A stretch of 7,559 bases of DNA, from positions 1 to 7,559 of the forward strand of contig CAJOQN010000039.1 in the NCBI GenBank assembly GCA_905236535.1, written 5' to 3'. Position numbers and translations under genes: made by a program. Source of the stretch: an uncultured Bacilli bacterium. GTDB taxonomy: Bacteria; Bacillota_I; Bacilli_A; RFN20; CAG-826. Shown here piece after piece: positions 5,759 through 7,559 of this stretch; position 1 is the stretch's first letter; every line of letters begins with the position of its first letter. Under the pieces are notes generated by a model. It was not told where the DNA came from. It was given only the letters and a program-made list of their open reading frames with translations, and did not search any database.

Positions 5759-7559
5759 ATGGCAACCTCTAATAAAAAACTTTTTGAAAAATATCTATCA
5801 AAAGTTAAACAACTCAATAAGGACCAAAATGCGAATGATATCTATATGTCCCTTCTCCAAGGGAAAAACCATTATCTCCGCATGTCTCACTATGAGTCGT
5901 CACTTTTTGATTCGTCTTGGATTAAAGTTATCGAGGATTGCCTTTTTGATTTAGGAGAGATTGTTAATAATCCACGCACTGTCACTAAAACCGAATCATC
6001 GGTCACACCCGTGGAATTAGCGAAAAAGGTTAATAGTGACTCAGTGCAACATCTCGCCTCTCACACTCAATTTATTAAAACAGTTGATGAAAATGGGAAT
6101 GTTATTCCTTCAAAGATTCTTTCATCCTATAACGATGACAATTTCTATACTTATGAGAATAGATTCATCGCGACCTTCATCCGTCGTCTCGTTCTTTTCG
6201 TTGAAAAGAGATATAACTTCATCAGAGAAAAGATTCCTCTTCATGTCGAAGATGTCATGTATTTAAAAAATTCTTCGATTATTGACGGGAAAGAAGTGGA
6301 AATCGAGACCAAAATCCGCGTTAAAAAAGAAGCTTATGATGATATCGCGATTAAATCAAGAAATTATCTTGATCGTATCTTAAAGATGAGAGAATATCTC
6401 TTCTATTACTATAATTCCAATTTCATGAGAAAGATGAAGAATGAAAAAGACGTCAGACGCCCCATTCTTCAAACCAATATTATCCGTAAAAACCCGAAAT
6501 ATCATCACTGTTACGAATGTTTCTTATTCATTGAACATTTTGATTCTTTAGGCGTCAACTATAAGGTCACTGAGATCTATAAGAATTTTGATGATGAAGA
6601 AAGAGCAGCGATGAATTATCTCTTATATTCGCAATATCTCGCTTTAGAAGATGAAACTGAATTTACCGAGATTAAAAAGAATAACAAAGTATACAAACCA
6701 AAAATTCTCACCAGTGTCGATGATGAGCAATTTGTCTTTGGTCCATATGCGAAAGGACCAATCCTTTTCGTTAGAGTGGATCCTGAATATAAAAATTACC
6801 TAGATTCCAAAGTAAGAAAAGACCTTCCACATCATCCTGATAGATATGAAAGACTTTATTATGAAGATGAATATTTGTTGAATAAGAAGGTCAAAGAAAA
6901 CCTCAAACAAAAAGAATCGCTTCAAAAACGTAAAGAAAAACAAGCGAAGAAATACGAAAAAGAAGTTGAAAAGATCATCGCTCAAAGAGAAGCCGAAGAA
7001 GCCGCTCTCGAGCAAGAAAGAAAAGAGATGATCCAAGCTTACGAAGAATCTTTGCTCAACAAAAAGAGAAAAGAGATTATCGATGCGGCTTCTTTAGAAG
7101 ATACAACTTATATCGAAACAGAGTCAGAAGTTCAACCTGAACCAACGCCTGAGCCAGAACCAGAGCCTGTTGTTGAAGAGCCTGTCTCTGAACCAGAAGC
7201 TGAACCTATTAACGAAGAACCTCAAGAAGAACCTGCTGAGGAAGTTTTAAAAGAACCTGCACCTCAAGAAGAATCTTTAGAGGAAGAACCAATTCCTGAA
7301 GAGCAACATCTTGAAGAAGAAGTTCCTGTCCAAGAAGCAGTTGAAGAGCCAGTTCAAGAAGAAATTCCTGAAGAAGTGGCTGTTACATTAGAACCAATTC
7401 TTGAAGAACCTGAAGTTCAACCAGAACCAGCTCCAGCGCCAATCGTTGAAGAACCTCAAAAAGAACAAACTCAAGAGGTTCCTGTTGAGGAAATTAAAGA
7501 AGAAAAACCAAAACCAAAGAGACTTTGTGACAATAAAACAACAAAAATCGCCAAAAGAA
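5759..7559 (+). CDS. DUF2357-like (McrC-type) partner with coiled coil and Glu/Pro-rich tail, 3' end missing
   Basis: The frame is open from ATG at 5759 to the window end (600 codons, no stop). The start lies 12 nt after the ATPase stop and has no clear Shine-Dalgarno sequence. Residues 1-370 form the folded part. The segment TYENRFIATFIRRL (131-144) and the segment RPILQTNIIRKNPKYHHCYE (234-253) resemble the 'ENRF' and 'NPxY' landmarks of DUF2357, the family that accompanies McrB-like ATPases in place of McrC. I see no PD...(D/E)xK motif of the McrC nuclease. After about residue 372 comes a Lys/Glu/Gln-rich, probably coiled-coil helix (to about 440), then a Glu/Pro-rich stretch (about 452-582), then a Lys-rich segment running off the window. 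No signal peptide or membrane segment is seen, so it should be cytoplasmic and recruited by the membrane ATPase. The gene is certain, the DUF2357 assignment moderate. A nuclease domain beyond the window end cannot be excluded. Confidence 0.8.
   Translation, partial: MATSNKKLFEKYLSKVKQLNKDQNANDIYMSLLQGKNHYLRMSHYESSLFDSSWIKVIEDCLFDLGEIVNNPRTVTKTESSVTPVELAKKVNSDSVQHLASHTQFIKTVDENGNVIPSKILSSYNDDNFYTYENRFIATFIRRLVLFVEKRYNFIREKIPLHVEDVMYLKNSSIIDGKEVEIETKIRVKKEAYDDIAIKSRNYLDRILKMREYLFYYYNSNFMRKMKNEKDVRRPILQTNIIRKNPKYHHCYECFLFIEHFDSLGVNYKVTEIYKNFDDEERAAMNYLLYSQYLALEDETEFTEIKKNNKVYKPKILTSVDDEQFVFGPYAKGPILFVRVDPEYKNYLDSKVRKDLPHHPDRYERLYYEDEYLLNKKVKENLKQKESLQKRKEKQAKKYEKEVEKIIAQREAEEAALEQERKEMIQAYEESLLNKKRKEIIDAASLEDTTYIETESEVQPEPTPEPEPEPVVEEPVSEPEAEPINEEPQEEPAEEVLKEPAPQEESLEEEPIPEEQHLEEEVPVQEAVEEPVQEEIPEEVAVTLEPILEEPEVQPEPAPAPIVEEPQKEQTQEVPVEEIKEEKPKPKRLCDNKTTKIAKR
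7112..7504 (+). repeat. Coding low-complexity Glu/Pro repeat
   Basis: About 130 codons made almost only of Glu, Pro, Val, Gln and Ala, with the unit EEP or EPxP repeated irregularly (for example PEPTPEPEPEP, residues 460-470). At DNA level this is an imperfect GAA/CCT-CCA repeat. Such segments are extended, acidic linkers. It separates the coiled coil from a Lys-rich C-terminus of unknown content. Confidence 0.8.

Noticed and set aside
6800..7036. Phe-rich minus-strand open frame that could suggest a small membrane protein
   Set aside because: It is the complement of the Lys/Glu-rich (AAA/GAA) coiled-coil coding region, which automatically yields TTT/TTC codons. There is no independent start signal.
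7112..7504. CRISPR array or non-coding tandem repeat
   Set aside because: Repeat units are short, irregular and in frame with the long open reading frame; they encode a Glu/Pro-rich linker, with no regular spacers.
4229..7559. Standard McrBC restriction system
   Set aside because: The ATPase has a membrane segment instead of a DNA-recognition domain, and the partner shows no visible nuclease motif, so calling it a restriction enzyme would overstate the evidence.

Overview
The window looks like one transcription unit, all on the + strand. It comes from an AT-rich, low-GC Gram-positive genome, most likely a member or relative of Bacilli or Erysipelotrichia, possibly an uncultured host-associated lineage. 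The grounds are the base composition, mostly Shine-Dalgarno-led starts, tight gene spacing, and the resemblance of the secreted proteins to the Bacillus TasA/CalY (camelysin) family. Tryptophan is read from TGG, and no in-frame TGA needs recoding, so the code is not that of Mycoplasma. The taxonomic placement is an inference only.

Bases 1-141 hold a regulatory leader. The sequence matches the cyclic-di-GMP-I (GEMM-I) riboswitch core: a GNRA-capped hairpin, the CGCAAAGC segment, and a second hairpin ending in AGCCAGTTGCC. The 3' part of this aptamer is also the 5' strand of an 11-bp intrinsic terminator stem followed by five T residues. Aptamer and terminator therefore compete. The simplest reading is an ON switch, in which c-di-GMP binding lets transcription continue into the genes. 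The 5' strand of the closing helix is not clearly visible and probably lies upstream of the window.

Bases 187-4222 hold four consecutive genes for exported, diverged paralogues of 274, 317, 378 and 349 residues. Each has a basic N-terminus and a hydrophobic signal segment. Three have a TasA-like junction at the end of that segment (FAWY, LAWY, LAWY). All four end with an EG(W/Y)D motif followed by a beta-rich C-terminus. They are best read as TasA/CalY-like surface-fibre or matrix subunits. Two carry EF-hand/dockerin-like loops (D-x-N-x-D-G-x-x-D), and a third has a degenerate copy.

Bases 4229-7559 hold two genes of McrBC type. The first encodes a membrane-anchored AAA+ ATPase with clear McrB-family Walker A, Walker B and sensor motifs. 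The second, cut by the window end, encodes a protein resembling the DUF2357 (McrC-like) partner family. It shows no recognisable PD-(D/E)xK nuclease motif and instead continues into a charged coiled coil and a long Glu/Pro-rich tail.

Taken together this is an unusual combination: a probable c-di-GMP-switched operon that links a set of TasA-like surface proteins to a membrane-tethered McrB-like motor and a probably nuclease-less partner. A plausible model is that the motor pair acts at the membrane in assembly, export or remodelling of the surface fibre. A defence role, usual for McrBC relatives, cannot be excluded.
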